Shown one piece after another: positions 7,474 through 15,993 of a DNA stretch of 19,043 nt (positions are counted from its first letter, which is position 1; each line of letters opens with the position of its first letter). The stretch lies in contig JAFZOC010000339.1 of the NCBI GenBank assembly GCA_017550765.1, positions 1-19,043 of the forward strand. The letters are read 5' to 3'. The position numbers were made by a program, and so were the translations under genes. This DNA comes from Oscillospiraceae bacterium (GTDB lineage: Bacteria > Bacillota_A > Clostridia > Oscillospirales > Oscillospiraceae). The notes under the pieces are model-generated. The model searched no databases. It worked only from the letters and a program-made list of their open reading frames with translations, and was not told the origin of the DNA.

Positions 7474-9741
7474 TCACCCTACCCGTAGCTCAAAGGTCCC
7501 GTTCAGGTCTGTGCGGTGGATGGAATAGCCGTAGGCTCTCAGGCGCTCCAGCGTCTCGTAAGTCGGGTGCCCGTACGTATTGTATCCGACGCTGATCACG
7601 GCCGTCTTGGCCCCGATGCTCCCCAGCAGCTCGCCGCTGCTGGCGTTTCGTGAGCCGTGATGGCCTACGACCAGCAGCTCCATGTCTCCCAAGAGATGGG
7701 TCTCCAGGAGCTTCTTCTCCATGGCTTTCGGGGCGTCTCCGGTGACGAGCATGTCGAACTGGCCCAAGGACACCTGGCACATCAGACAGCGTGCGCCGGC
7801 ATCCTGCGCCTGCTCCGGGACGAAGACGAGCGTTTGGATCTTGTCGAGAGAGACCACGCTGTCTTGGGAGAGCTCCTCGATCTGCGTGCCATGATCTCCC
7901 GCGCACTCCAGGATCTCCCCGCGGTAGCGTTCCTCGTTCTCGCCCACCGCAGGAAGGATCAGGCGGTCTACCGGGAGCATCTCCATGAGCATGGTGACGC
8001 CGTTACAGTGGTCCGCATCCAGATGGGTCAGCAGCAAAAGATCGATCCTGTCGCGTCCGCAGGAGCGCAGGTAGGCCCCTGCCGTCTCTCCCGCGTTTTC
8101 CAGCGTGAAGAGCCCGCCGCAGTCGATCACCATCGTACGCTCTCCGCTCATCACGGCGATACACTGGCCCTGGCCCACATCCAGCACCGCGACCGTCCCG
8201 TCGCCGGAGCGATAGATCCCGCGGACCACGCCGTTCATCAGCGCGAGGGTCAGCGCCGCCAGCGCAGTCGGCAGGAGCAGTTTCTTCCAGAGCTCCATCT
8301 TGCTGTAGAACGCGACCCCTGCGAGAACATAGATCAGGACGACCCAGAGGACGGGCATGAGATCGCGTTCCTTGATGTATACCACTGCGAAGGGGATCGC
8401 GGAGATCAGGCGGGACACCAGGAAGATATAGCGCGCGAGCCAGCTCGTCAGCCACGCGGCGGCCACGCCCAGCGGTGTGAAGACCGCCGCCAGGAAGCAG
8501 CTGATATATCCGCCGCAGAAGCATAGCGACACCGACCACAGGGCCAGTACGTTCGTCAGCGGGGAGAGGATCTGGATCGTGCGGAAGTGGATCATCATCA
8601 GCGGGACGGTGAACACCATCACCGCGAGAGAACTCGATACCGTGGAGATCGGCGCACGCAGTCTCCTTGCCCAGGGCTCGGGGAGCATCCCGAGCATCGC
8701 CTCATTCAGCGGCTCTGCCAGACAGAGGATCCCCGCCATGGCGCCAAAGGAGAGCTGGAGGCTCACGCTGGTAGCCGCCCAGGGGTTGAAAGCCAGGATC
8801 AGAGCCAGCGCAATAGAAAGCGAGGTCAGCGGGTCGTTCTCACGCTGGACCATCGGCGCGATCAGCAGAAAGCTCTGCATGATCGCCGCGCGAAGAGCCG
8901 AGGGGGACGCGCCTGTCATGAACACGAAGCCCCACACCAGCGCGATACACAGGATCGAACTTCGCCAGCTCTTGCCGAAGAGCATTTGGATCATGCCGAT
9001 CAGGAATGCGATGTGCATGCCGGATACCGCGACGATATGCATGCACCCGGCGCGGCTCATGGCAAGATGCAGCCCTTTATCCTGATAGAGCTCTGTTTTA
9101 TCCCCTAGCATCAGCGACTTCATGAAGCCGGCGGTATCCTCCGGGAAGATCCCTTCTATCACGGAGCACAGCAGATGCTTCAGCTTTACCGCCGGACGCG
9201 CCAGCGCGTTGGGGCTCTTGTCCAGCTGGATGCTGGACTTGCAGGAAGCTGTCAGCAGGATGTCCCGAGAGAAGTACAGGTCGTAGCGCTCCCCATAACG
9301 GATATCCGCCCGCTTGAACGATGCCGTGCAGGAGATCCTGTCGCCCGGCTCCGCGCCGGAGAGGGCGTTGCGCTCTGTATAGAGCAGCACGTTGCCATGC
9401 GGGAGACCTTCCCCATCCAGGCGGATCTCAGCGCGGCTGTATTCATTGGAGATCAGCGGATAGTCCAGTAGTTCCCCGGAGATCTCGAGCTCCTGTCCGT
9501 CGAGAGCGAGGGCAGGCCCGATCCTGAACTGTGCGTGGAGAGCGCAGCACAGGCAGCCGGCCATGAGACCGAGCGCGATCAGCAAGACGATACGGAGCTT
9601 TGTTCTGCGCAAGAACAACAAGCCCACGCCGACCGCGGCAAAGCCGCCGGCGATCCACCAGAGCGCGCCTGCGGGCAGCAGATAGTCCGCCAGGAACACA
9701 GCAGCCGCGAAGGAGATCGCCACGGTCGCCAGTTTGCGCAT
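7474..9741 (-). CDS. comEC: ComEC/Rec2 DNA-uptake channel
   Basis: ComEC forms the membrane channel that carries single-stranded DNA into the cell during transformation. The 755-residue product has all three expected parts. The first is an N-terminal membrane/OB-like region (about 1-190). The second is the multi-helix Competence domain, with HIVAVSGMHIAFLIG and TGASPSALRAAIM. The third is a C-terminal metallo-beta-lactamase fold, with DVGQGQ, the metal motif THLDADHCNG (about 568-577) and GHHGS (about 693-697). The intact metal motif suggests an active nuclease domain that could degrade the non-transported strand. The start has GAGGTGAG just upstream. Length and motifs are complete, so no decay is visible. 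Other competence genes are not in the window, and presence alone does not prove natural transformation. Confidence 0.94.
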   Translation of the reverse strand: MRKLATVAISFAAAVFLADYLLPAGALWWIAGGFAAVGVGLLFLRRTKLRIVLLIALGLMAGCLCCALHAQFRIGPALALDGQELEISGELLDYPLISNEYSRAEIRLDGEGLPHGNVLLYTERNALSGAEPGDRISCTASFKRADIRYGERYDLYFSRDILLTASCKSSIQLDKSPNALARPAVKLKHLLCSVIEGIFPEDTAGFMKSLMLGDKTELYQDKGLHLAMSRAGCMHIVAVSGMHIAFLIGMIQMLFGKSWRSSILCIALVWGFVFMTGASPSALRAAIMQSFLLIAPMVQRENDPLTSLSIALALILAFNPWAATSVSLQLSFGAMAGILCLAEPLNEAMLGMLPEPWARRLRAPISTVSSSLAVMVFTVPLMMIHFRTIQILSPLTNVLALWSVSLCFCGGYISCFLAAVFTPLGVAAAWLTSWLARYIFLVSRLISAIPFAVVYIKERDLMPVLWVVLIYVLAGVAFYSKMELWKKLLLPTALAALTLALMNGVVRGIYRSGDGTVAVLDVGQGQCIAVMSGERTMVIDCGGLFTLENAGETAGAYLRSCGRDRIDLLLLTHLDADHCNGVTMLMEMLPVDRLILPAVGENEERYRGEILECAGDHGTQIEELSQDSVVSLDKIQTLVFVPEQAQDAGARCLMCQVSLGQFDMLVTGDAPKAMEKKLLETHLLGDMELLVVGHHGSRNASSGELLGSIGAKTAVISVGYNTYGHPTYETLERLRAYGYSIHRTDLNGTFELRVG

Positions 9742-9761
9742 CGTCTCACCTCACTTTCAAA

Positions 9762-9790
9762 GACCGCAGAGGGCAGAGCTCTCTGCGGTC
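9762..9790 (-). terminator. Hairpin between alaS-HIT and comEC
   Basis: GACCGCAGAG (9762-9771) and CTCTGCGGTC (9781-9790) form a 10-bp stem just after the alaS-HIT stop. On the - strand only three T residues follow, so it may terminate incompletely and let some transcription continue into comEC. No other clear promoter is seen in this 57-base gap. Confidence 0.6.
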
Positions 9791-9798
9791 CGATGCAG

Positions 9799-10143
9799 TC
9801 AAAGGATCTTCTCGGAGAGCTTGGTGCCGCCGATCAGATGGAAATGCAGGTGCATGACGGTCTGTCCGCCGTCCTCACCGCAGTTGTTGACCACGCGGAA
9901 GCCGTTCATCAGGCCCTCCGCCCTGGCGATCTTGGCGATGGCCTCAAAGCACTTCGCCACATGGACGGAGTTCTCCGCGTTGATGCCCCGGGCGCAGCAG
10001 ATATGCTTCTTGGGCACCACCAGGATGTGCACCGGCGCCTGGGGCGCGATGTCCCGGAACGCGAAGACGTAGTCGTCCTCATACACCTTGTCGCTGGGGA
10101 TCTGTCCGTCGATGATCTTGCAGAACAGGCAATCGTTGTCCAT
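9799..10143 (-). other. HIT domain with its own potential start inside the alaS frame
   Basis: Starting at the ATG at 10143, the last 114 codons of the fused frame equal a normal free-standing HinT protein in length and domain content: N-terminal CLFC, a core with PVHILVVPKKH, and the C-terminal histidine motif HLHFHL. Such proteins act as cytoplasmic purine-nucleoside phosphoramidase and aminoacyl-adenylate hydrolases. The ATG is preceded by a very good ribosome site, so a separate HIT polypeptide may be made from the same mRNA in addition to, or instead of, the fusion. If the missing stop is an error, this would simply be an independent gene downstream of alaS. Confidence 0.6.
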
Positions 10144-12792
10144 GATCTTTCCTCCTCCGATCTTTCCGCTGACGAAGCTCTCAACGGCCGAGAGCGCGTC
10201 CTTCAGTTTGCTCACGTCCTGGCCGCCGCCCATGGCCGAATCGGGCCTGCCGCCGCCTTTTCCGCCGGTGAGGGCGGTGATGTGTCTGATGATGTCTCCG
10301 GCGCGCACGCCCCTTGCCACGGCGTCTTTCCCGCAGACGCACTGGAAGGTGATCTTGTCGCCGTTCACCGCGGCGATGACGGCCACAACCGCGCCGTCCT
10401 TGTCGCGCAGCGCGTCGCCGATCTTCCGCAGGCCCGCCGCGTCGCAGTCGCCCTGGCTGCAGGTGACCACATGCAGCCCGCCCACGTCCTTGGCGCTCCG
10501 GAGCAGGGCGTCGGCGCCCCCTGCGGACTCTTTGTCCTTATACTGCTGGATGAGGCGCCGCGCCTCTTTCAGCTCGGCCGCCTGCTGCTCTACCTTCTGG
10601 AGCATGCTGGCGGGATCGGCCTTGAAGAGCGCCGCCACCGCTGCGATCGCCTCGATGTCCCGATGCAGCGTCTCCAGTGTCTTCATGCCCGTGGTCGCCT
10701 CGATCCGGCGCACGCCGGAGGCGACGGATCCCTCGGAGCTGATGTGGAAGCCGCCGGCCCGGGCTGTGTTGTGCAGATGCGTCCCGCCGCAGAGCTCCAC
10801 GCTGTATCCGCCCATGCTGACCACGCGGACCACGTCGCCGTATTTCTCGCCGAAGAGCGCCGTGGCGCCGGTCTTGCGGGCCTCCTCGATGGGCATCTCC
10901 CGGACGTTCACGGGCAGGTCCTCCAGGATCTGCGCGTTCACCGCGTCCTCGACACGGCGCAGCTCCTCCGCCGTCACTGCAGAGAAATGGGTGAAGTCGA
11001 AGCGCAGGAAGTCCGGCTCCACGAGAGATCCGGCCTGGTGCACGTGGTCGCCCAGCACGTCGCGCAGAGCGCGCTGCAGCAGATGGGTCGCGCTGTGAGC
11101 CCGGGCGATGGCGGCGCGGCGTTCCCGATCGTATGCGGCGGTGACGACGTCGCCGACCTTCAGGACGCCCTGCTCCAGGACGCCGGTATGCATATACTTG
11201 CCGCCCTTGTTCTTCTGCACGTCTCTGACCTTGAAAAGCAGGCCCTCGGCGCTCATCTCACCGTGGTCGGCCACCTGTCCGCCCATCTCTGCATATAGGG
11301 TCGTGCGGTCCAGGACAACGATGGCCTCGGTCCCGGCGGGGATCTCCTCCCGCGCCTCGCCATCGGCCACGATGGCCAGCACCTTCGCCTGGACCTGTTC
11401 CTTCTCATAGCCCTCGAAGACGGTCTCGGGGATCTCCTTTCCGAAGCTGATCCCGGCCCAGCCCAGGTCGCCCAGAGCCGCACGGGCCTCCCGGGCGCGG
11501 ACGCGCTGTTCCTGCATGAGGGCCTTGAAGCCGCCCTCATCCACAGACATGCCCTCGTCGGCGCACATCTCGATCGTCAGGTCGATGGGGAAGCCATAGG
11601 TGTCGTAGAGCTTGAAGGCGTCGGTGCCGGAGAAGGTGCTCTCCCCCTTCGCCTTGTGCTCGGCGAGCATGTCGGAGAAGATCTTCATGCCGGCGTCGAT
11701 CGTCTTGGCGAAGTTCTCTTCCTCGGTCCGTACCACGCGGGTGATGTAGGCCTGCTTCTCCCGCAGTTCGGGATACTGGCCATCGCTCTCCCGCACGACG
11801 GTGTCGACGACTTTGAACAGGAAGGGCTCGCCCACGCCCAGGAGCTTTCCGTGACGCGCAGCCCTGCGGAGAAGGCGCCGCAGCACATAGCCCCGGCCCT
11901 CGTTGGAGGGCAGGACCCCGTCGCAGATCATGAAGGTGGCGGAGCGGATGTGGTCCGTGATGACCCGCAGAGACACGTCCATCTTGTGGCTCTTGCCGTA
12001 GAAAGCGCCGGTGAGCTCGCTGACCTTGTGGGTGATGTTCATGATGGTATCCACGTCGAAGAGGGAATCGACCCCCTGGCAGACCACCGCCAGACGCTCC
12101 AGCCCCATGCCGGTGTCGATGTTCTTCTGTTTCAGCTCGGTATAATGCCCCTCGCCGTCGTTGTCGAACTGGGAGAAGACGTTGTTCCAGACCTCGATGT
12201 AGCGGTCGCAGTCGCAGCCCACCGTGCAGTCGGGTCGGCCGCAGCCGTACTTCTCGCCGCGGTCGTAGTAGATCTCCGAACAGGGGCCGCAGGGGCCGGC
12301 GCCGTGCTCCCAGAAGTTGTCCTCCTTGCCGAAGCGGAAGATCCGCTCCGGAGCGATGCCGATCTCCTCGTGCCAGATGCGGAAGGCCTCATCATCGTCC
12401 ACATAGATGGAGGGATAGAGCCGGTCCGGGTCGATGCCCACCCACTCGGGGCTCGTCAAGAATTCCCAGCTCCAGTGGATCGCCTCGCGCTTGAAGTAGT
12501 CCCCGAAGGAGAAATTGCCCAGCATCTCGAAGAAGGTCCCGTGGCGGGAGGTCTTGCCGATGTTCTCGATATCACCGGTACGGATGCACTTCTGGCAGGT
12601 GCAGACCCGATGGCGGGGCGGCTCCTGCTCGCCCTTGAAATAAGGCTTCATGGGCGCCATGCCGGAGTTGATGAGCAGCAGGCTCGCGTCCCCCTGGGGG
12701 ATCAGCGAAAAGCTGGGCAGGCGGAGGTGTCCCTTGCTCTCGAAGAAGCGCAGGAACATCTCGCGCAGTTGGTTCAGTCCGTATTTTTCCAT
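9799..12792 (-). CDS. alaS: Alanyl-tRNA synthetase fused in frame to a HIT (HinT-like) domain
   Basis: AlaRS charges tRNA-Ala and clears Ser/Gly mischarging. Residues 1-883 are a complete AlaRS: the catalytic core, including RHGTFFEMLGNFSFGDY; the editing domain with HSATH (near 565) and CGGTH (near 666); a coiled segment; and C-Ala ending in GGGRPDSAMGGG. The frame then continues without a stop through a Gly/Lys linker (GKIGGGKI) into residues 884-997. These residues are a complete HIT protein with DCLFCKI at its start and the catalytic HLHFHL triad motif near its end. HinT enzymes hydrolyse aminoacyl-AMP and related phosphoramidates. The start at 12792 has AGGAG upstream and is preceded by a T-box leader. 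The three GGA linker codons are each one base from TGA, so a recent stop loss or a sequence error is possible. The fusion is unusual. Confidence 0.9.
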   Translation of the reverse strand: MEKYGLNQLREMFLRFFESKGHLRLPSFSLIPQGDASLLLINSGMAPMKPYFKGEQEPPRHRVCTCQKCIRTGDIENIGKTSRHGTFFEMLGNFSFGDYFKREAIHWSWEFLTSPEWVGIDPDRLYPSIYVDDDEAFRIWHEEIGIAPERIFRFGKEDNFWEHGAGPCGPCSEIYYDRGEKYGCGRPDCTVGCDCDRYIEVWNNVFSQFDNDGEGHYTELKQKNIDTGMGLERLAVVCQGVDSLFDVDTIMNITHKVSELTGAFYGKSHKMDVSLRVITDHIRSATFMICDGVLPSNEGRGYVLRRLLRRAARHGKLLGVGEPFLFKVVDTVVRESDGQYPELREKQAYITRVVRTEEENFAKTIDAGMKIFSDMLAEHKAKGESTFSGTDAFKLYDTYGFPIDLTIEMCADEGMSVDEGGFKALMQEQRVRAREARAALGDLGWAGISFGKEIPETVFEGYEKEQVQAKVLAIVADGEAREEIPAGTEAIVVLDRTTLYAEMGGQVADHGEMSAEGLLFKVRDVQKNKGGKYMHTGVLEQGVLKVGDVVTAAYDRERRAAIARAHSATHLLQRALRDVLGDHVHQAGSLVEPDFLRFDFTHFSAVTAEELRRVEDAVNAQILEDLPVNVREMPIEEARKTGATALFGEKYGDVVRVVSMGGYSVELCGGTHLHNTARAGGFHISSEGSVASGVRRIEATTGMKTLETLHRDIEAIAAVAALFKADPASMLQKVEQQAAELKEARRLIQQYKDKESAGGADALLRSAKDVGGLHVVTCSQGDCDAAGLRKIGDALRDKDGAVVAVIAAVNGDKITFQCVCGKDAVARGVRAGDIIRHITALTGGKGGGRPDSAMGGGQDVSKLKDALSAVESFVSGKIGGGKIMDNDCLFCKIIDGQIPSDKVYEDDYVFAFRDIAPQAPVHILVVPKKHICCARGINAENSVHVAKCFEAIAKIARAEGLMNGFRVVNNCGEDGGQTVMHLHFHLIGGTKLSEKIL
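10151..10158 (-). promoter_or_regulatory. Strong Shine-Dalgarno site inside alaS-HIT
   Basis: On the - strand GGAGGAGG is followed by seven bases and then the ATG of the HIT domain at 10143. This is near-perfect anti-16S complementarity at optimal spacing. In the fused frame it encodes part of the glycine linker. It argues that HIT was, or still is, translated separately. Confidence 0.75.
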
Positions 12793-12804
12793 ATTCGTCC
12801 TCTC

Positions 12805-13033
12805 CTGTGAAAAAAGATACCTCCGCCCCGGTCCAGGGGCGGAGGTCGATCCGCGGTACCACCCTGATCTGCCGCGCGGAGCGGCAACTCAAGCGCCCTT
12901 AACGCGGGCATACGCCCCAGTCTTCCCGGGGAGGCTCCGAAGTGGCTGCCGGAGTTCGGCGCAGGGCCTCGCAGCATCCGGCCCCTCTCTGGAACGCGCA
13001 TAGATCCGGCTCTTTTCGTCATAGCCAAAGTAC
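12805..13033 (-). promoter_or_regulatory. T-box riboswitch leader of alaS
   Basis: The leader carries the hallmark T-box AGGGTGGTACCGCGG (12851-12865 on the - strand). This part of the antiterminator pairs with the acceptor end of uncharged tRNA. A terminator hairpin and six T residues follow. Upstream, a stem I region shows an AGAGAG motif (12985-12990). A GCC triplet followed by A (12946-12944) is a plausible alanine specifier, though I could not fold stem I with certainty. Uncharged tRNA-Ala should favour the antiterminator and switch on alaS-HIT, so HIT expression would follow alanine starvation. Confidence 0.92.
12810..12846 (-). terminator. Regulated terminator of the T-box leader
   Basis: ACCTCCGCCCC (12819-12829) pairs perfectly with GGGGCGGAGGT (12836-12846) over a six-base loop. 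On the - strand it is followed by a run of six T (12815-12810). It lies just downstream of the T-box and 18 bases from the alaS start codon, so it is the attenuation point. Confidence 0.9.
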
Positions 13034-13039
13034 CCAGTT

Positions 13040-13067
13040 AGTTTATCACGATCCCTGTTTTTGTCAA
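13040..13067 (-). promoter_or_regulatory. Promoter of the T-box/alaS transcript
   Basis: On the - strand TTGACA (13067-13062), a 16-base spacer, and TAAACT (13045-13040) form a good vegetative promoter. The -35 box contains the TGA stop codon of the upstream U32 gene, so the two units are packed without spare sequence. Confidence 0.8.
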
Positions 13068-14275
13068 GAGCTTTTCCGCAGCTTCCTCACGATCGAAAGG
13101 GATGAAGCGGTCGCCGGCAGTACCATCCGGAAGGGCATCATCGCCCGGTGCACCTCCGGGATGGGAAGGCCTTCCGCGTCGAAGAGCTCGTCCGCCGTGA
13201 AGGGCAGCGGCCGCTCGCCGGGGAGCATCAGCTCCAGCGCGTCGCCCGGGACCAGCTTGTTCCGCTGGGTGAGCAGTGCGGAGCCGTTTTCCTCGCAGGA
13301 GCGCACCACGGCGACGATATCGGCGGTAGCGCTGTAGCTGGCTTCGCCGTGATGCTGGCCCGGCTCGCCGAAATAGAAGCCCGTGGTATAGGGCCGATGG
13401 CTGCATTTCTCCGTCTCTGCGATCCAGATCGGATCCAGCGGCTCTCCGCGCAGTGCCGCGTCGATCGCGTGGCGATAGGCGTTGGTCACCACCGCGGTGT
13501 AATAGGCTGATTTCATGCGTCCTTCGATCTTGAAGCTGGCGATGCCGGCGTCCAGGAGCTCCGGGATATGTTCGATCATGCACATGTCCCGGGAGTTGAG
13601 GATGAAGGTCCCGCCGTCTTCGGTGATCTCAAAGTACTGACCGGGCCTGGTCTCCTCCACCAAATGGTATCTCCATCGGCAAGGCTGCGCGCACTGTCCC
13701 CGGTTGGCGTCCCGTCCGGTCAGATAGTTGGATAGCAGGCAGCGGCCGGAGAAGCTCACGCACATCGCCCCATGGACGAAGGCCTCCAGACGCAGTTCCG
13801 GCGGCGTTCCGGCGCGGATCTTCCGGATGTCTTCCAGCGGGACCTCCCGCGCCAGGACCACCGTATCCGCCCCCAGCTCGTATAGCGCGCGGGCCGTCGC
13901 GCTGTTGACGACGCCGAACTGGGTGCTCACATGTCTCGCAACTTTGGGCGCATAGCGCCTGGCCAGATCCAGCACGCCCAGATCTGCGATGATGAGCGCG
14001 TCCACGCCTGCGTCCTGCAAAAACTCCAGATAGCCCGGGAGCTCCCGCAGCTCGTCTTCTCGCGGGAGGGTATTCACGGTCACATAAATCTTCGCAGCGG
14101 CGGCGTGGGCCCGCCGCACCGCCTCGCGGAGGGCCTCGTCGGAGAAGCTCACCGTGGTGGAGCGCATCCCGAAGGCCCGTCCTGCCAGATAGACGGCGTC
14201 GGCGCCATAGAGCAGCGCCATGTCCAGGCGCTCCAGATCGCCGGCCGGCGACAGCAGTTCCGCCTCAGCCGCCAT
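13064..14275 (-). CDS. U32 peptidase-family protein (TrhP/RlhA-like)
   Basis: This 403-residue protein belongs to the family named U32 collagenase-like peptidases. Characterised bacterial members such as TrhP and RlhA are now linked to prephenate-dependent hydroxylation of tRNA or 23S rRNA. The family opening ELLSPAGDLERL, the GADAVYLAG motif, and FVHGAMCVSFSGRC followed by NRGQCAQPCRW are all visible. The conserved cysteines of the last motif probably hold an Fe-S cluster. KIEGRMKS and a C-terminal beta-rich region follow. The ATG at 14275 is preferred because the family opening begins there. Upstream codons in the same frame belong to the mltG overlap. The start overlaps mltG by 11 bases. 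Which RNA, if any, is the substrate cannot be decided from sequence alone. Confidence 0.9.
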   Translation of the reverse strand: MAAEAELLSPAGDLERLDMALLYGADAVYLAGRAFGMRSTTVSFSDEALREAVRRAHAAAAKIYVTVNTLPREDELRELPGYLEFLQDAGVDALIIADLGVLDLARRYAPKVARHVSTQFGVVNSATARALYELGADTVVLAREVPLEDIRKIRAGTPPELRLEAFVHGAMCVSFSGRCLLSNYLTGRDANRGQCAQPCRWRYHLVEETRPGQYFEITEDGGTFILNSRDMCMIEHIPELLDAGIASFKIEGRMKSAYYTAVVTNAYRHAIDAALRGEPLDPIWIAETEKCSHRPYTTGFYFGEPGQHHGEASYSATADIVAVVRSCEENGSALLTQRNKLVPGDALELMLPGERPLPFTADELFDAEGLPIPEVHRAMMPFRMVLPATASSLSIVRKLRKSS

Positions 14276-15824
14276 AGTCCTGGGTCGCCACGAAGGCGTT
14301 GAAGTCGTTGATGTTGGTGAAGAAGCGGTGTGCGCCGGTCTCCGTATCCAGCGCATAGTAGTAATAGTTGCTCGATGCGGGGCTCAAAGCGGCGCGCAGA
14401 GAGGGCAGGCCCGGCGAGCAGATCGGCGTGGGCGGGAGGCCGATGCGGTCGCGGGTATTGTAGGGGCTGTCCTCTACGAGCATCTCTGCGGTCGGCGCGC
14501 CTTCGTGCTCGGGGTGTACATAGAGGATCGTGGAATCGATGCCGAGGGGCATGCCGGTATTCAGACGGTTGTATATGACGGAGGCGATCATCGCCCGCTC
14601 CTCGTCGTTCGCGGCTTCCTTTTCGATCATAGAGGCGATGATGACGACATCTCGGATGTCCATCCCGCTGTTTTCGAGCTTCGCCTGCATGTCCTCATCG
14701 AAATTGTGATAGAAGGTCTCCAGGAACTTGTTGATCGCGCTGGACGCCTGCATGTGGACATAGAACTCATAGGTATCCGGGAACAGATATCCCTCCAGTC
14801 TGCTGGCATCTCCCTCCTCGAGCCCCTCGAGGAAGCTGTAATTGAACTTGTAGTCGGCGGCAGCCTCCATCAGCTCGTCGAAGCTGGTCACGTTCTTTTC
14901 CTCCATGAGCTGGAACATCTGCCGCATGTTCATGCCCTCGGGGAAGGTCACTTTCACGGTCAGCGCGCCGGTAGAATAGGGCGTCATATGCTGGATCAGT
15001 GCGCGATAGTCATAGCTGGACTTGAGTTCGTATTCTCCCGGGCTCACTTTCTGATCCGCGTGGGAGAACTTGCAGAACACCGTGAACAGCCATTTATATT
15101 CGATCAGTCCGGCATCTTTGAGCGCTTCCGCCAAATAGTCGATATCGGCACGGGTGATGCGTTCTGTGCCGGTCTGTTTGCCGTCTTCGTCGTAAGTCGC
15201 GACGGTCTCAGACTGGAAGATGCTCATGGGGAGGGTCACGGTCGAAGTGAGATCTTTTTTGTTCAGCGCCAGCATGTCGCTGGCGGCCATCCAGGCAAGG
15301 CAGGCAAGGACCACGCCCAGACACATGATGAACACGAAATACATCACGCCGCCCAGACATCCTGAGCGATACTCATGGCTCTGGCGGATCGGTCGATAGT
15401 CGCGCTCAGACTCCTCGTCGCCGGTATAGTTGGCGGCCTCTTCTCCGGTCTCGTCGATCAGGAACCGATCGACGGCGTTCTTCTTTTTGCCCGGCTTGGG
15501 AGCGGTCTTCTTCTGTTTGGGGGGCTGCGCAGCCGCAGCTCTCTCCTCGCTCGCAGGGAGCTGTTCCTTGATCTCCTGCTCTGTATCTCCGTTCTCGTCG
15601 AACAGGGGGCCGTCCTGGGCGGTCTGGGCGGGAGCGCTCCGCTCCTGCGGAGCGCTGTGTACGGGAAAAGCCCGCTCAGGATCGTTCACCTCCGGCGGGA
15701 TCGGGATCTCCGGGAAGAGCTGTTCCGCGCCTGCCGCATCCTCAGAAACGGGATGCTCAGCAGTCCTGTCCTGGGCCGGCAGATCGGGCTGCAGCTCGGA
15801 TCTGTCTTCAAAGCCTTCTGTCAT
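14265..15824 (-). CDS. mltG: Endolytic murein transglycosylase MltG (YceG-like)
   Basis: MltG cuts nascent glycan strands at the membrane and sets their length. The 519-residue product has a long acidic, Pro/Ala-rich N-terminal region (1-150), probably disordered and cytoplasmic. A membrane helix follows (about 157-180), then an extracellular part with the YceG-like catalytic domain. The catalytic glutamate is in SMIEKEA (Glu401), followed by SVIYNRL and the substrate-groove motif GLPPTPICSPGLPSL. The ATG at 15824 has a strong AAGGAGG site seven bases upstream, whereas the longer frame to 15899 has none. The length exceeds the roughly 340 residues of Escherichia coli MltG, mainly through the N-terminal region, as in many Bacillota. 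It overlaps the following U32 gene by 11 bases. Confidence 0.93.
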   Translation of the reverse strand: MTEGFEDRSELQPDLPAQDRTAEHPVSEDAAGAEQLFPEIPIPPEVNDPERAFPVHSAPQERSAPAQTAQDGPLFDENGDTEQEIKEQLPASEERAAAAQPPKQKKTAPKPGKKKNAVDRFLIDETGEEAANYTGDEESERDYRPIRQSHEYRSGCLGGVMYFVFIMCLGVVLACLAWMAASDMLALNKKDLTSTVTLPMSIFQSETVATYDEDGKQTGTERITRADIDYLAEALKDAGLIEYKWLFTVFCKFSHADQKVSPGEYELKSSYDYRALIQHMTPYSTGALTVKVTFPEGMNMRQMFQLMEEKNVTSFDELMEAAADYKFNYSFLEGLEEGDASRLEGYLFPDTYEFYVHMQASSAINKFLETFYHNFDEDMQAKLENSGMDIRDVVIIASMIEKEAANDEERAMIASVIYNRLNTGMPLGIDSTILYVHPEHEGAPTAEMLVEDSPYNTRDRIGLPPTPICSPGLPSLRAALSPASSNYYYYALDTETGAHRFFTNINDFNAFVATQDYGG

Positions 15825-15993
15825 GATTGTCCTCCTTGTGGTCGGTCCAGACGCTGTAGCAAGCATCGGTCGCGACGCATACGATGTTGTGGACGGCAAG
15901 GGAAGGCCGTCCCATACAGCGCCGAAAGAGCCGCCGCCCGATCCGCTGGGCGGAGGCTCGCGGGATCTGATGATGCGGAGAAAGGGTCATCAC

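Noticed and set aside
9535..11298. A 587-codon + strand open frame opposite comEC and alaS-HIT
   Set aside because: It is antisense to two genes with clear motifs, and its composition is typical of a GC-bias artefact.
15825..15899. Extending mltG to an ATG at 15899
   Set aside because: The ATG at 15824 has a strong AAGGAGG site. The extra 25 residues have no site and no MltG-like sequence.
15891..15912. GGACGGC/GCCGTCC hairpin ahead of the small Cys-rich gene
   Set aside because: Only seven base pairs with an eight-base loop in a GC-rich region; no T run and no known riboswitch element, so chance is likely.
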